This document shows positions 1-13,400 of a stretch of DNA of 64,000 nucleotides, piece by piece. This stretch comes from Ctena decussata. Lineage: Eukaryota; Mollusca; Bivalvia; Lucinida; Lucinidae. The notes below the pieces were generated by a model that was not told the DNA's origin, did no database searches, and worked only from the letters and a program-made list of their open reading frames with translations. The stretch spans positions 113,873,842-113,937,841 of the forward strand of contig OZ022500.1 in NCBI GenBank assembly GCA_963989385.1. Reading direction: 5' to 3'. Position 1 is the first letter of the stretch. Every line of letters begins with the position of its first letter. Position numbers and translations under genes: made by a program.

Positions 1-1444
1 CCAGTGCAGTCAGATGTTGGATCAACTTGTAAAAAATGTCAGCGAGAGCGCATACGAAATAGAGATCTCAGGCACAAACACAAAGGTCGCAGGAAACCGA
101 CAACGAGGGCAAACACCCCTATTGTAATTCAATTAGAAGATACAATTCGGGCAGCGATACAACAACGACAGAAATCCAGGGAGAATCTCCTGAAGAAACA
201 GGAGAGTAGTGAAACCAACGATGAGCGAGACGGTGAAACTGACAACAGTTCAGACAGGGGAGATTCTGAGGGGAGGGACAGTAGAACATATAAAAATTCC
301 AAAAACTTAAGTGCCTTCATTAATGAGGTGGAGAAAGTACAACAAAAGGATATTAACTGTGTAAAAGGTAACTTAAACTCTGATAAATCCAGTAACGAGA
401 AAAAAGTTGCAGAATTTGTTTTAAATAATGCTCCCCTGTCACAAACATCTACAAAAGCAGTGGTTAAGAAACGTAGTATTGTAGAATGTGAGAATGTAGA
501 TGTGATATGCAATGATTTGAACAGTGTAGAGTCGACTCAAGAAGACACAGAAGAAAGTGAAATAGCATCTACAACGTCAAGTTCAGAAATCCAGTCTGAT
601 TCAGACATATCCAACATTCACGAAGCTTCGGTGTATCAGGAATTTACACCTGAGGAACTGAAAAAACTTGCAGAGTACACGACAGGGTGCCCTCTGATTC
701 GTTATGAATGTCCCCCATCAGAATGTCCACAGTGCCAGTGGTATAATAACCAATTCCTTGACTCAGAGTCAGTGTGCCATACGCATAATCACAAAGTTTC
801 ACAGAAACTGTCTCAACGCTCATCCAGGCATAATAAACATTGTACAAAATATGCTCAGAACTCGTATCATGGTGTGCCTTTCCAGCCATATCCAAGTGAA
901 ACCCAGGAAACGTCCAACTCTGACAGTGACCTTGAAGAGGTCACCGACCAGGAGAATCTCATAGAAAACTGTCAGGATCTGGAGCAGGAAGTTGATCTTT
1001 ATAATACCAGTTTGTCACGCTCGGAGAGAAACAGTTATATTAGATCAGACAGGCAATCGAACCATAAGCAATTGTTTGACATTGATATAGCTGGCAAGCA
1101 AAAATCACTTTATGGCCTACAAAGTGACCAGTTTCTGGACAGTGTATACATAGACCTGACCGACAGTGATGTATCATTTACAGTGTATTACCATCACAAT
1201 CTTATTGAAAACCAAGGCTATACATCATACTCAAGTACCTATGCAAAGTATACGTTATCCAACATCACTGGATCACACCTTCATGGACCGGTTCAACCTT
1301 ACTTCACCGTGCCATACTATCACCAGTATGTCTACTGGCCATCCTATTATACTCCCATGTATAATCTGACTGCGCCATTCTGTTTGCCTCCGGATGAGAA
1401 ACTTCCAAAGACAGTCATGATTCCACCAGAGGAGCTGCCCAAAT
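1..1444 (+). CDS. CNOT6: Exon 1 of visible CNOT6 gene: ~481-residue low-complexity region, 5'-partial
   Basis: An open frame runs from the window edge (CCA GTG CAG...) without a stop to a strong donor GTAAGT at 1445. Translation starts with a CxxC (C10, C13) and a highly basic stretch (about residues 15-32, possible nuclear localisation). It then becomes Ser/Asp/Glu-rich and disordered-looking. A Cys/His cluster follows (C230, C237, C242, C245, C259, H260, H262, H264), and after another acidic region a Tyr/Pro-rich tail at about 385-465. I recognise no domain. The exon ends after one base of a codon (phase 1), and exon 2 begins with the two bases that complete it (T + TT, Phe), so it can splice directly onto the CNOT6 linker exon 23 kb away. 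Vertebrate CNOT6 has no comparable segment. It may be an insertion, an alternative cassette exon, or part of a different transcript. Whether the true exon start lies in the window cannot be judged. Confidence 0.65.
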
Positions 1445-4400
1445 GTAAGTATACAAGTCATTTTTGTCACGCCTTGTCATAAGACGGATCTAGATTTTTG
1501 GGATTGTTTTGGAGGAGAAAACCCCAGCTTATAATTGAATTGAACAAGACTGGCCCCAAGGTTATAAAACTTTTTTCGTGCTCAACTCAGCTGAGCATGA
1601 AATTTTCTCTGCTGATAAATATGAAAATGCCAACTAATGTTGGCATTTTCATATTCATAAGCAGAGAAAATTACATACTCAGCTAAACTGAGCAAGAAAA
1701 CATTCTGTACTTATCAGCAATTTGCTATTTATTAGCAGGTAAAATTTCATGCTCAGCTGAGTTGAGCATGAAAAAAGTTTTATAGCCAAGGGTCCTGATT
1801 TACATATTTGGGGTTATTTTTGGAAGGGAACCTTGATGTATAGCCAAAGAGTGGAAAGCAAGTCATAGGTATAGATTTTGTAGCATCAGTGATGGTTACA
1901 GCATAAACTTCCGGCAAGTTTCTGCTTTTGCTCTCTTCAGTGTTCAGGTATTCTGCAGAATTCTCTTCGATATAAATGCATTTGAGAACTGCCTATTTGA
2001 GAAATACTGATTAAGCCGTGACACGACAAAACCAACAAAGTGGCATGTGCCCCAAGCAAAGACTAAGTTCTGCCTGGGCATCAACCCGTTCAGATCAGAG
2101 TCTTTGCTGTTGGCACGGAGGTAACATAGATACTTAGCTACCCTTTAAGCACAAAGCAAAGACTCTGATCAGACTGGGCAGTGCCCAGGCTGATCTTAGT
2201 CTTCACTTTTTGTTGGTTTTATCATGTCGCGACTCAGTTATCGGAAACTGCATGGAGGGAAAGATGATTGCGTTACTTGAAGTAAATAAGTTAAGGGGTT
2301 GATGCATTTGCATTAGATCAGTCATATTAAGACCACAGCATCTTTTGAGGTTAATAACCCAATCTGATAAAAATAATCCGTTCAAAGCTAGTTTAACTGC
2401 TATTCATCTAATATTCAAATTTGTTATCCTTCAACTACTGTTATTGTTTTGTTATATTGAAAGTATTTAGAAAATGCAAGTCATTTGTGATGAATTTCAG
2501 TTTGGTCTGGGCTACACTGTTAGCGAATCATGTAAACCGTTACATGCATTGATAGCTTGAAAAATCTGAAGGATTTTTCTCACACATTGTGCCAAAACAG
2601 GCCTTTAATGAACCTTGTGGTTGTAATTAAGCAGTAGATAAGTATCTATCAGTAGCTATATGGTTATCTTTTCATTGAAGGAAAAAAGTGAATATAAAAA
2701 TTGAGTGAAATGCTTATGAATGTTGCACTTTATTACTCGTTGTGTATTGACAGATTTAGACCAAATAACAAATTCTGTCTCAGATTTCTGATATGAAATC
2801 CTGACGAACGAAAATGTCACAGACTAAACATTACAAATTTGAAAGTGTTTACGTAGGTAACAGTTTAAATGATTCCTCTTCGGTTTAATGAAGTTCATGG
2901 TATTAAGGTGTGCAAGAAATAGTTCTGATGACCTGACAAGCCTCAGATGAGTGGGCATCTGAACCTTTGCTGTGCATTTAGAGGGTAGCTAAGGGTCAAA
3001 TCTACCTCCATGCTGACAATGTCTCTGATCAGACTTGGGTATGCCCAGGCTGATCTGTGTCTTCGCTGGGTGCACATGCTACTTTGTTGGTTTTGTCATG
3101 TCGCGGCTCATATGTATTGCTTTTCCAGTGTCGTCAACAGTGGCGTAAACTTTTGTCTTGTATTCGTGTTTGGTTTTAGTTGTGACAATGCACTGACAGG
3201 TGAGACACTGCATTCTGTGGACTTTTCTTCATCAAATTTGGCTTGTCTCAAACTGTGGATGTGGTCTATTCTGTGGACTTTTCTTCATCAAATTTGGCTT
3301 GTCTCAAACTGTGGATGTGGTCTATTCTGTGGACTTTTCTTCATCAAATTTGGCTTGTCTCACACTGTGGATGTGGGCTATTCTGTGGACTTTTCGTCAT
3401 CAAATTTGGCTTGTCTCAAACTGTGGATGTGGTCTATTCTGTGGACTTTTCGTCATCAAATTTGGCTTGTCTCAAACTGTGGATGTGGTCTATTCTGTGG
3501 ACTTTTCTTCATCAAATTTGGCTTATCTCACACTGTGGATGTGGTCTATTCTGTGGACTTTTCGTCATCAAATTTGGCTTGTGTCAAACTGTGGATGTGG
3601 TCTATTCTGTGGACTTTTCTTCATCAAATTTGGCTTATCTCACACTGTGGATGTGGTCTATTCTGTGGACTTTTTGTCATCAAATTTGGCTTGTCTCACA
3701 CTGTGGATGTGGTCTATTCTGTGGACTTTTCTTCATCAAATTTGGCTTGTCTCACACTGTGGATGTGGTCTATTCTGTGGACTTTTCTTCATCAAATTTG
3801 GCTTGTCTCAAACTGTGGATGTGGTCTATTCTGTGGACTTTTCTTTATCAAATTTGGCTTGTCTCACACTGTGGATGTGGTCTATTCTGTGGACTTTTCT
3901 TCATCAAATTTGGCTTGTCTCAAACTGTGGATGTGGGCTATTCTGTGGACTTTTCTTCATCAAATTTGGCTTGTCTCAAACTGTGGATGTGGGCTATTCT
4001 GTGGACTTTTCTTCATCAAATTTGGCTTGTCTCAAACTGTGGATGTGGGCTATTCTGTGGACTTTTCTTCATCAAATTTGGCTTGTCTCAAACTGTGGAT
4101 GTGGTCTATTCTGTGGACTTTTCGTCATCAAATTTGGCGTGTCTCAAACTGTGGATGTGGTCTATTCTGTGGACTTTTCGTCATCAAATTTGGCTTGTCT
4201 CAAACTGTGGATGTGGTCTAGTCTGTGGACTTTTCTTCATCAAATTTGGCTTGTCTCGATCTATTGGTTGCCTATTAGGCTACCAATCTTGGGATACTGA
4301 GCCCCTACTCTACCTGTCTTAACTGGGTTCCCCCATCTCCATGTGACATTTGTGTAGGTAAGCCGTTACACCTGAGTTCATTCACTTGCTGTTGTTTGTC

Positions 4401-7400
4401 TTGGGTTGTGCTAAAAATGTGGTTTTGAGCCGCGGTCACATTGTCATGTTGTTTCAAAAAAAGTGATATTTTTGTCATTGGTCTGGGATTGGTTTTGATA
4501 TTAAGAAGGTCTCTCCATAAAAGTCCACGTTGTAGAGTTGATTGATAGATGAGCTACCATACTTTCACTGAGCTACCATAATGACCCTAAATATAGGACA
4601 CGGTAGCCAATTACAGTAATTACCAGTTATTTGAATACATTTATTTTTAATTTTTCTTTCCTGTGATTGTTAAAAAAACTGGAAATGAGAAAAAGGCAAA
4701 CAGTGTAGACCCTGATCAGACTGCTCCTAGAGGAGCAGTCTGATCTAGGTCTACCCTGTTTGTTCGGGAACATCTTCCGAACTGTTTGCGGTCGTTTTGG
4801 TATGGCAGAACACCTGGATCATGCTGATATAACTCATTCCATGCCTCTTTCACAACAATTAAACGAATTTTGTGGTAAAATTTATCATTTTCATAATTTG
4901 TAAACAAGTAAACAAATGAATTAATGAGTCGGCTATGTCTCATAACCTTTTTTGAAAGGGCAGATGAAGAAAAAAGATTTTATAGCATTTTTCCCCAGGA
5001 ATTTATGGTAGATACTAAGGTCACTGAATCCAGTTACCCCACCCATTACTGCTGTCATGGTATTATGTAATTGGGATAGCATTAGGAACTGTTTTGATCA
5101 GCTTCCTGTTAAATACAGTAACCCTATTTGGGATACTTTAACCACAATGGAAAACGTATGCAACAAACATCTGATCAAGACTGCAGTTACCACAGACTTT
5201 GTAAGAACAGTAAGCATTTGTGGTAGCATGACTGGCATCAGTGTTTGGAATCCTTTCCCCGTCATACCTCCTGGAAGGAATTATGGGTTTCAGTTGTACT
5301 AACAGACATAGATCATTAGGAGACATTTAATTGCTGAAAAGGTTTTGATGACCTTGACCTCATTGCAGGTCTTAGAATAAAAACATGGTATGTCCGCACC
5401 CTGTCTCCTGGACCAGATGGGAGAAGGGGCAAGACTGAAAAGGTTTTGGGGACCTTGACAGAATTTTCAAGTCAGTGGCTGGACTTGCATGGGTATGTAA
5501 TGGAGACAACCAAAAGAGCTATTTATGTTATGACCTTGACCCTATAGTTTCCAGGTCACCGGAGGACAAGATATCTCTTGAACCATTAGGTGGATTTCAC
5601 CAAACTTGCATGATTAAGTTTTGGTGACCTTTACCTATTTTCAAGGTCGCATGAAAATTTTTAGAAAAGATGACACTGTTGGGAATGTGCTTGGGAGCAG
5701 GGAGAGGAACAATGTGCAACTATAACAGGAGTGAGGATGTAGTATTACCTGTCCAGCAGTGGCAGTGTAAAACTTTTGTAGCTTTGTTGTGACCATATGT
5801 AGGCTTATTCCCAAAGAGCATTTCAGTAATATTCCTTGACTGCTGCCTTTCAGGCTTCTCCCACTGGGCACACAAGATTGAATGAACCTTGAATCAACCT
5901 TGATTCAACATCACAATGTTGAATCAAGGTTGATTCATGGTTCATTCGAGGCCATGGGGAAAGGTGGGTTGGTGGTAGGTTGGTGACCATAACAAAGACA
6001 ACTTTAGTGGTTTAATACCCCCTATCAGGTCATCACAGATTATCAAATATTTATCTGTGATGGTAATTTTGATTTTATAATTGAAGAGAGAACACAAAAA
6101 TAGGTCAAAGTTCAGTAGATTCAAGTACATTTAAATAAACCCCAGGAGACACTGGTCATTTGAATATGTGTTTGAACTAGGCTGGATGTCAATTAATTGA
6201 ACTATCATGATTTAGATTGGCTGCAGGGCTTCTGAAGTTATATCAGATTGGATGGTACTTTTCTTTGTGTTATTGCTTCATAAAAACCAGCAAGATCTCA
6301 AATGAAACCTTTGTTTTTGTGGATATATACCAGAAAAATGTCAAAATATGCCATGCCAATATACTTAACAAAAAAAGAAGTGCTACATAAGTAGTTTGTT
6401 GGGCACACTCTGTTTAAACAACATGGCTCAGTGTTCACAGGGTATAATCGATTCCGCCAATTTTCGCTTCCTGCAGAGACTGTCCATCATATTTGGCTTC
6501 CGCCGAGACTGTCCGCGAACTCTTGCTTCCTGCAGAGACTACTGTCCTCAAGGAATGGCTTCCTGCCGAGACTGTCCGCGTGATTCTGCTTCCTGCCGAG
6601 AACCTCGGCAGGAAGCAGAATCACGCGGACAGTCTCGGCAGGAAGCCATTTATCATGTACAGAAGTCTCGGCAGGAAGCAAGAGATCATGGACAGTCTCG
6701 GCAGAAGCCAAATATGACGTACAGTCTCTGCAGGAAGCGAAAATTGGCGGAATCGATTATACCCTGTGGTGTTCCAGAGAAGAAAGAGTAACAGGGATAA
6801 TTTAAGGATATTTTTACATATTTCTGCATAAAAATATACCTTGTGACCCCTCTTTAGAACAGCCTGGGTGCCGTCTCCATATAGGGGCCATATGGAATAT
6901 TCATGCATGAAACTTCACTATGGGTTTAACACTTTAAGCGCCAAAAAGCAGGCCACAAAATTTACATTGCAAGTTTTCAAAAAATATTTCATCCAAGCTA
7001 TATCATATTGAGAATTCAAAGACTAGGGGGCAAACATCATAGTTCCTGATGAGGTGGCTCATAATGAGCCCATAATGAGCCACCTTATCAGGATCTCTGC
7101 TGTTTGAAAAATTCAGCTATTTTCAACACTGGCATTTAAAGTGTTAACTCTCATTGAGTTGTATACCCTTTCCAGAAATTTGTGTCATTTTCAAAATTTA
7201 TTCTTCATGCGGAAGGAGAAAGCAAAAAAAGTGGCGGAACTTCTGCACTTAGATGGCACTGCTGCTTTAGATTGATCTGTTTGCAAAGCCATTGTTACGG
7301 TTAATCACAGTAAAAATTCTAAGTAAGGGGACAGATAAGTCAGAGCAAACAGGAGCAGTCTGATCAGGGCCTACACTGTTTGCTATTCCATCTGCATTCT

Positions 7401-10400
7401 TTTTAATGCATTACTGAATTTTAGGTCGTTACAGCAGTAATTTTAGGTGTCCCAATTTTTTGAATTTTTACAATATTTCTTGATTATTTCTGCAGCTTCT
7501 GATACAAGATTCTTCAAGATTTCAGGGTTCTTTGGTGTAAATACATAAAAGAAATGAATGCTAAAGGGTATGTAGCACTTTACAATACAAATTGATTAAG
7601 ATTATAAAATTATGACTTTTGTTTGAGGGCAGAGTTGCTCATAAAGCCAAATTTTGGGAATGGAATTGTTCTGCTTTTCTGACCATAAAGAATATATCTG
7701 AAATGTCATAAAAACAGCTTTGGTATTCTATTGTATTCTGTTTCAATCTTAACAACGTTCACCAAGTGGCTCAGCCTCCTTCAGGACAGGCAATATAATA
7801 GCCTGAGTCTTCAACATTTATTAAGGAACTTTAATGAAAATAGACACACTTCAAATTTTAAGATATCTGCAGCTCATTTTTGATAAAAAAAATGAAAGCA
7901 GCCTCAAACAATATGTTTAATTGATTGAACGAAAATAGGAGGGACTGCATTAACTGAAAGTCATAATTTAAAGCTTGCATAATGTACAATTAGGGGAGAG
8001 TCGGGTAACTTCGGACAGCAGGTAAATTCGGACAGTGACATTTTTAGCTCACCTGAGCACGAAGTGCTAAACGTTAGGTATTATGATCGGTCTTTGTCTG
8101 TCGTCCGGCGTCAACTTTTGCTTTAAACGACTTCTTCTCCAAAACTGCTGGACGGATTTCGAAATAATTTCACAGAAATGTTTCTTTGGGGACTCTCTAC
8201 CAAATTTGCTCAAATGGTTCCACTCCGCTGAACAATATGGCCACCAGAGCTAAAAATAGAAAAACCTTTAAACGACGTCTCCTCCAAAACTGCTGGGCAG
8301 ATTTTAAAATGATTTCACAGAAATGTTCCTTAGGAGACCCTCTACCAAAATTGCTCAAATGTTTTCGCTCGGCTGAACAATATGGCCGCCAGAGCTAAAA
8401 ATAGAAAAACCTTTAAACGACTTCTCCTCCAAAACTGCTGGGCCAATTTTGGAATAATTTCACACAAATGTTCCTTAGGAGACCCTCAACCAAAATTGCT
8501 CAAACGGTTCTGCTCCGCTGAACAATATGGCCACCAGAGCTAAAAATAGAAAAAAAGCTTTAAACATCATCATCTCTGAAGCCAATGGCTCGATTTCAAA
8601 ATAATTTCACAGAAATGTTTTACTCATGGCCCTGAACAAAAAGTGCTAAAACGGTTCCACTCCGTTGAACAAAATGGCTGCCAGAGCTGAAAATAGAAAT
8701 AAATCTTAGAATGACACAGAGGGCACAGTTATGATACAATCATCATGAAACATTGTCAGAATGTTTATCTAAATGAAATCTAGACCATCTTTGAAACTGG
8801 GTCATGTGGGATCAAAAACTAGGTCACTGGGTCAAATCTTAGAAAAACCTTGTGCACACTCTAGAGGGCACAGTTATGATCCAATCTTCATGAAACTTTG
8901 TCAGAATGTTTTTTTATATAAAATATAGGCCAAATTTGAATCTGAGTCTTGTGGGGTCAAAAACTCACTAGGTCAAATCTTAGGAAAACCTTGTGTACAC
9001 TCTAGAGGGCACAGTTATAATCCAATCTACCTGAAACATTGTCAGAATGTTTATTTTCATGAAATCTATACCAGATGTGAAACTGGGCCATGTCAGGTCA
9101 AAAACTAGGTCACGAGGTCAGTTCTTAGAAAAACAGTGTGAACGCTTTAGAGGACACAGTTTTGTTCTAATCTTCATGAGACTTTGTCAGAATGTTTGTC
9201 TCCAACAAATCTGTCCCAAGGGTGCAACTTGGTCATGTTGGGTCAAAAAGTAGGTCACTAGGTTAAACCTTAGAAAAACATTGTGTACACTCTAGAGGGC
9301 ACCATTTTGATAACTTTGTCAGAATGTTCATATCCAAGAAATCTAGACCAGGTTTGAAACTGGGTCATGTGGGGTCAAAATCAAGGTCATTAGGTTAAAT
9401 CTTATAAAAACCTTAGGTACACAATAAAGGGTTCATTTTCCATTTAATCTTTGTGAAACTCTGTCTGTCGGTCATATGGATGTCTCTGAGGTCAAGTTCA
9501 CAAGACACTCAGGTGAGCGATCCAGGGCCATCATGGCCCTCTTGTTTCCTTTATATGTCAGTTGTCTGCTGTTTATCTTTGAAATCAAGTTAAGTCCTCA
9601 GGTTATTTTTGAGATGACTAGCATCTATACATTCTCCCTAAAACACTATGTAGACTGGCCCCTTATTGGAACCACTTTAGCAAGCAGGTCTTATTTCGGA
9701 ACACAAAATTTAATGTATTTTCATGGAGAAACGTGGCAAAAGTATGTGCACTTAGTACTGGTTAACCGCTTAGGAGGTCTAAGCCTGCCCAGGAATAGTG
9801 TGTCTAGATTAATAACTGACTTCCGGACATGACCATTTACCACAGACATAAAGCAATAACACAACAACAACAACATAAAGAAACAAAAAAAAAAAAATTC
9901 TGAAAGTGTGTTGTAAAACCTCATGTTAAATGGAACCAAAAGTTCATTGATACGAGGATAGGTCAGTTACCTTAATGCCCTGTCCGATATGTGTGCAACA
10001 GCTTTGTCCAGTTTGGGGACATAGGTAATTGTCCAAAGAGCATATTCAGTTCTATCAGCTGTGATCTGTATATGATGAACTGACTGTTCAATGCCAAATT
10101 AACCTACTTGTTTTGGTATCTAACCATTATGCTAGTAGAGTGGCACAGGCCAGCTTGGCACTCTTGCTTTGGGCTTAGGACACTCTTTTAAGCACTTGAC
10201 TATTTTTTTTTAATTTTATGTACTTTTTGGTTTGTTAATAGTCTATTTACGCATAATTATGGTCTATTGGACTCTCTGCTACCATGTGAGTAATAATTGA
10301 CCGTGAAAAGGCAACTGAAAGTGTCAATTATTTTGTTTGTTATTATTTTTTTGTGTCCTAGAAACCGATTTCAGTAATATACTGCGTTTTTCTGATCATA

Positions 10401-13400
10401 GTCAGACTCAGGTGCTTCTACGTATTGTTTGACATATGGTAGCTCATAAAAAAAGGTAAAGATTTCCCATAGCCTAATAGCCGTAGGGGCAGTGGGGGTT
10501 AGAGACCCACTGTATCTTGGGCACAGCTGATGAAAGGCGGAGCCCATCCCTCTCCTTTCGCTGCCTTAGCCTTCCCTGATTCGAAAAAGGTACCCGTTTA
10601 CTGCTGGGTTGACAGAGAGAGTTTTCCAGTCATCGCATGGCGACAGTGAGCCGCGAACTCACGACCTTACGGTGACTTTCTGCACTACGGCGCCTCTCTA
10701 ATAGACCATGAAAACAAAAAAGCATTTATAAACTATCACATCTGGATCATCACAAAATTACTGTGCAAACAGTGCAGACCTAGATCAGACTGCTCCTGTG
10801 GAGCACTCTGATCAGGGTCTGCACTTTTTGCTATTCAGTCAATAGTCTTTATTTAACAAAGGGCTTTGACAAGTAGAAGTTAAATGCGGCATTTTTTGGA
10901 TTTAATGGTGAACTTTCTAGGGTGAGGGTGAGTGAGTGAACCCACCAACACATGATTCATACAGAGACGGGAACCTTATTTCAAAGTCTCATTCAAAAGG
11001 CCGGAGTGGTAGGGGTTTGAACCTGCAACCCCTCAATTGGTAGCCTAGTGTGTAAACCACTAAATATTTATGGAGACTTCCGTCGCCATCTGAAGATCAG
11101 CTCATTCATAAATTAATATAGGATAATTTTGGCATCGCTCAACGTGTCCCAACATGAAGGGTAATTACGATGAAAACTACATTGTTTCCTACTTAAGTAA
11201 TGGCGAAAATGTGTCAATAACATGTATTTTTATGGCAGGTAAAGGCAATATGACACAATCATTGTGTCTCATATTAACATAGATTTGCATTCCTAATGTT
11301 GAGAAATGACCTGACAAGTTTCAGGAGCAATCAGCGAGTACTTTTAAGCTGTGCTATGAGAAAATACTGAAAAGCAGCTTAGGCTACATATCTATGAGTC
11401 TGATCAGTTGAAAGGACGTCCATTACATAGGATATTGGATAGTTGTTTAACATTTTAAAGTCTTTATGAACTTTTGTGTGAAGTGCTTTGAATAGCAAGT
11501 TGCAGCTTTCACAAAAGATTCCCAACCAAGCAAAATTTTTATCACGTTCAGGGCAAAATTTTGCAAGCTAAGGCGCTGAGTGATCCCTGAATTCATCTTA
11601 CAAACCAAATATCATTCCACTAAAGTTGTCTCCCTTGTAAAAATGGGAGACAATTCATGGGGGTGTATCAAGGCATATTAAAGGAAAGCCCAAATTTTCT
11701 TCAAGAGAAATACCAATATTTCCCGCAAGAATGTGGAATCAGGCTTGGCAGAATTCTTCAGCACACCATTCCCATTTAATTAATCAGTGTAAAGAAGTAT
11801 ACCTTTGCCAGGAAACAAGAATGAATGAAATAAATATTGCTTAATGGCCTATAAACTAGTGAATCAATTGCCATATGTTAAAGACATAACATTTTATGGC
11901 CAAAACATGAATGAAAGTTACAGTTGTTTTTCCAATCTATTGTATTTCACAGTAGCAAAATGATGGACTTGTCAGATAAATTAGAAAAATGTCAGCAGGT
12001 AGCCCAGAGGAGTGGAAAGAATAAAGTTATTCAAGTACATTTACCTTAGCCCTGCTGATAGCTTGAGCCTAGTGGGTTAAGAACTGGCCTGCTAAGCTAG
12101 CAGTCCTGGTTCGAATCCTGATGGAGGCCATCTTGTTTTCTCCATTGCATGCAACCTTTCATTATTGCCCTTTTATCAGCTCTACCCTAATGTGCTTAAG
12201 TATTGGGACAGCTAAAAATATTTAATTTTCCATTTGTCCCAAATGGAAAATTCATTATTTTTAGGTGTCCCAATATATACGCATATTACTGTATGTGAAA
12301 TACTGTTGATTGGACTGTATCAGCAGAATACCTAATAGCACAGTGTCCGAACTCACTGTACCATCTCTTCCGGTTTTCATAGCGTTGAATCGAGAGTACA
12401 AAGTTCGCTTATAACCAGTAGTCGGAATTCGTTATTATGTCCCCCCACCAAAGGTGAGGGGGGACATATTGTTTTCAGTGCGGATCCCGTCGGCGTCGGC
12501 GTCGGCGTGACAGATTCTTGTATGCGCGATATCTCTTGAACCAATGGATAGAATTTCACCAAACTTGCATGGATATATTATTGGGACAAGCTTATGAGCT
12601 GATTAGATTTTGGTGACCTTGACCTCATTTTCAAGGTCACAGGAGGACTTAGATGACAATTTCTTGTATGCGCTATATCTCTTGAACCAATGGATGGAAT
12701 TTCACCAAACTTGCATGGATACATCATTGGGACAAGTGTAAGAGCTGATAAGATTTTGGTGACCTTGACCATATTTTCAAGGTCACAGGATGACTTAGAT
12801 GACATTTTCTTGTACCATATTTCTTGTATGTGCGATATCTCTTGAACCAATGGATGGAATTTCACCAAACTTCCATGGATATATCATTGGGACAAATGTA
12901 AGAGCTGGTCAGATTTTGGTGACCTTGACCTTATTTTCAAGGTCGCAGGAGGACTTAGATGACAATTTTTTGTACCCACTACATCTCCTGAACCTATGGA
13001 TGGAATTTCACCAAACTTGCATGGATACATTATTGGGACAAGTTTTTGAGCTGATTAGATTTTGGTGACCTTGACCTCATTTTCAAGGTCACTGGAGGAC
13101 TTGGATGACAATTTCTTGTACCCACTATATCTCCTGAACCAATGGATGGAATTTCACCAAACTTTCCTGGATACATGATTGGGACAAGTTTATGAGCTGT
13201 GTAGATTTTGGTGACCTTGACCTTGTTTTCAAGGTCACTGGAGGACTAACATGGCAATTTCTTGTACCCACAATATCTCCTGAACCAATTGATGGAATTT
13301 TGCCAAACTTTCGTGGATACATGATTTGGACAAGTTTAAGAGCTGAACAAAATTTTGGTGACCTTGACCTCATTTTCAAGGTCACAGGAGGATTTAGATA

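Noticed and set aside
129..512. 127-residue minus-strand open frame opposite exon 1
   Set aside because: It is antisense to the exon and explained by the Ser/Asp/Glu-rich codons of the + strand.
3215..4258. CRISPR-like array
   Set aside because: Units are contiguous 56-bp tandem repeats without unique spacers, in a eukaryotic intron.
3010..4322. Three overlapping long open frames of 359-403 residues in the same region, rich in Cys and Trp
   Set aside because: All are readings of the 56-bp tandem array in different frames; each spells the same repeated peptide, with no start context, splice signals or family match.
5057..5302. 81-residue open frame
   Set aside because: No splice sites, no family resemblance, and flanked by decayed TTGACC-type repeat; judged chance.
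6396..6908. Open frames on both strands (MASAETV...)
   Set aside because: They arise from the mirrored 30-bp repeats of the foldback element; both strands give the same peptide because of the palindrome.
12061..12122. Possible tRNA gene with GGTTCGAATCC
   Set aside because: The head is part of a second SINE family (also at 43384 and 53502); the body follows directly and stems are imperfect.
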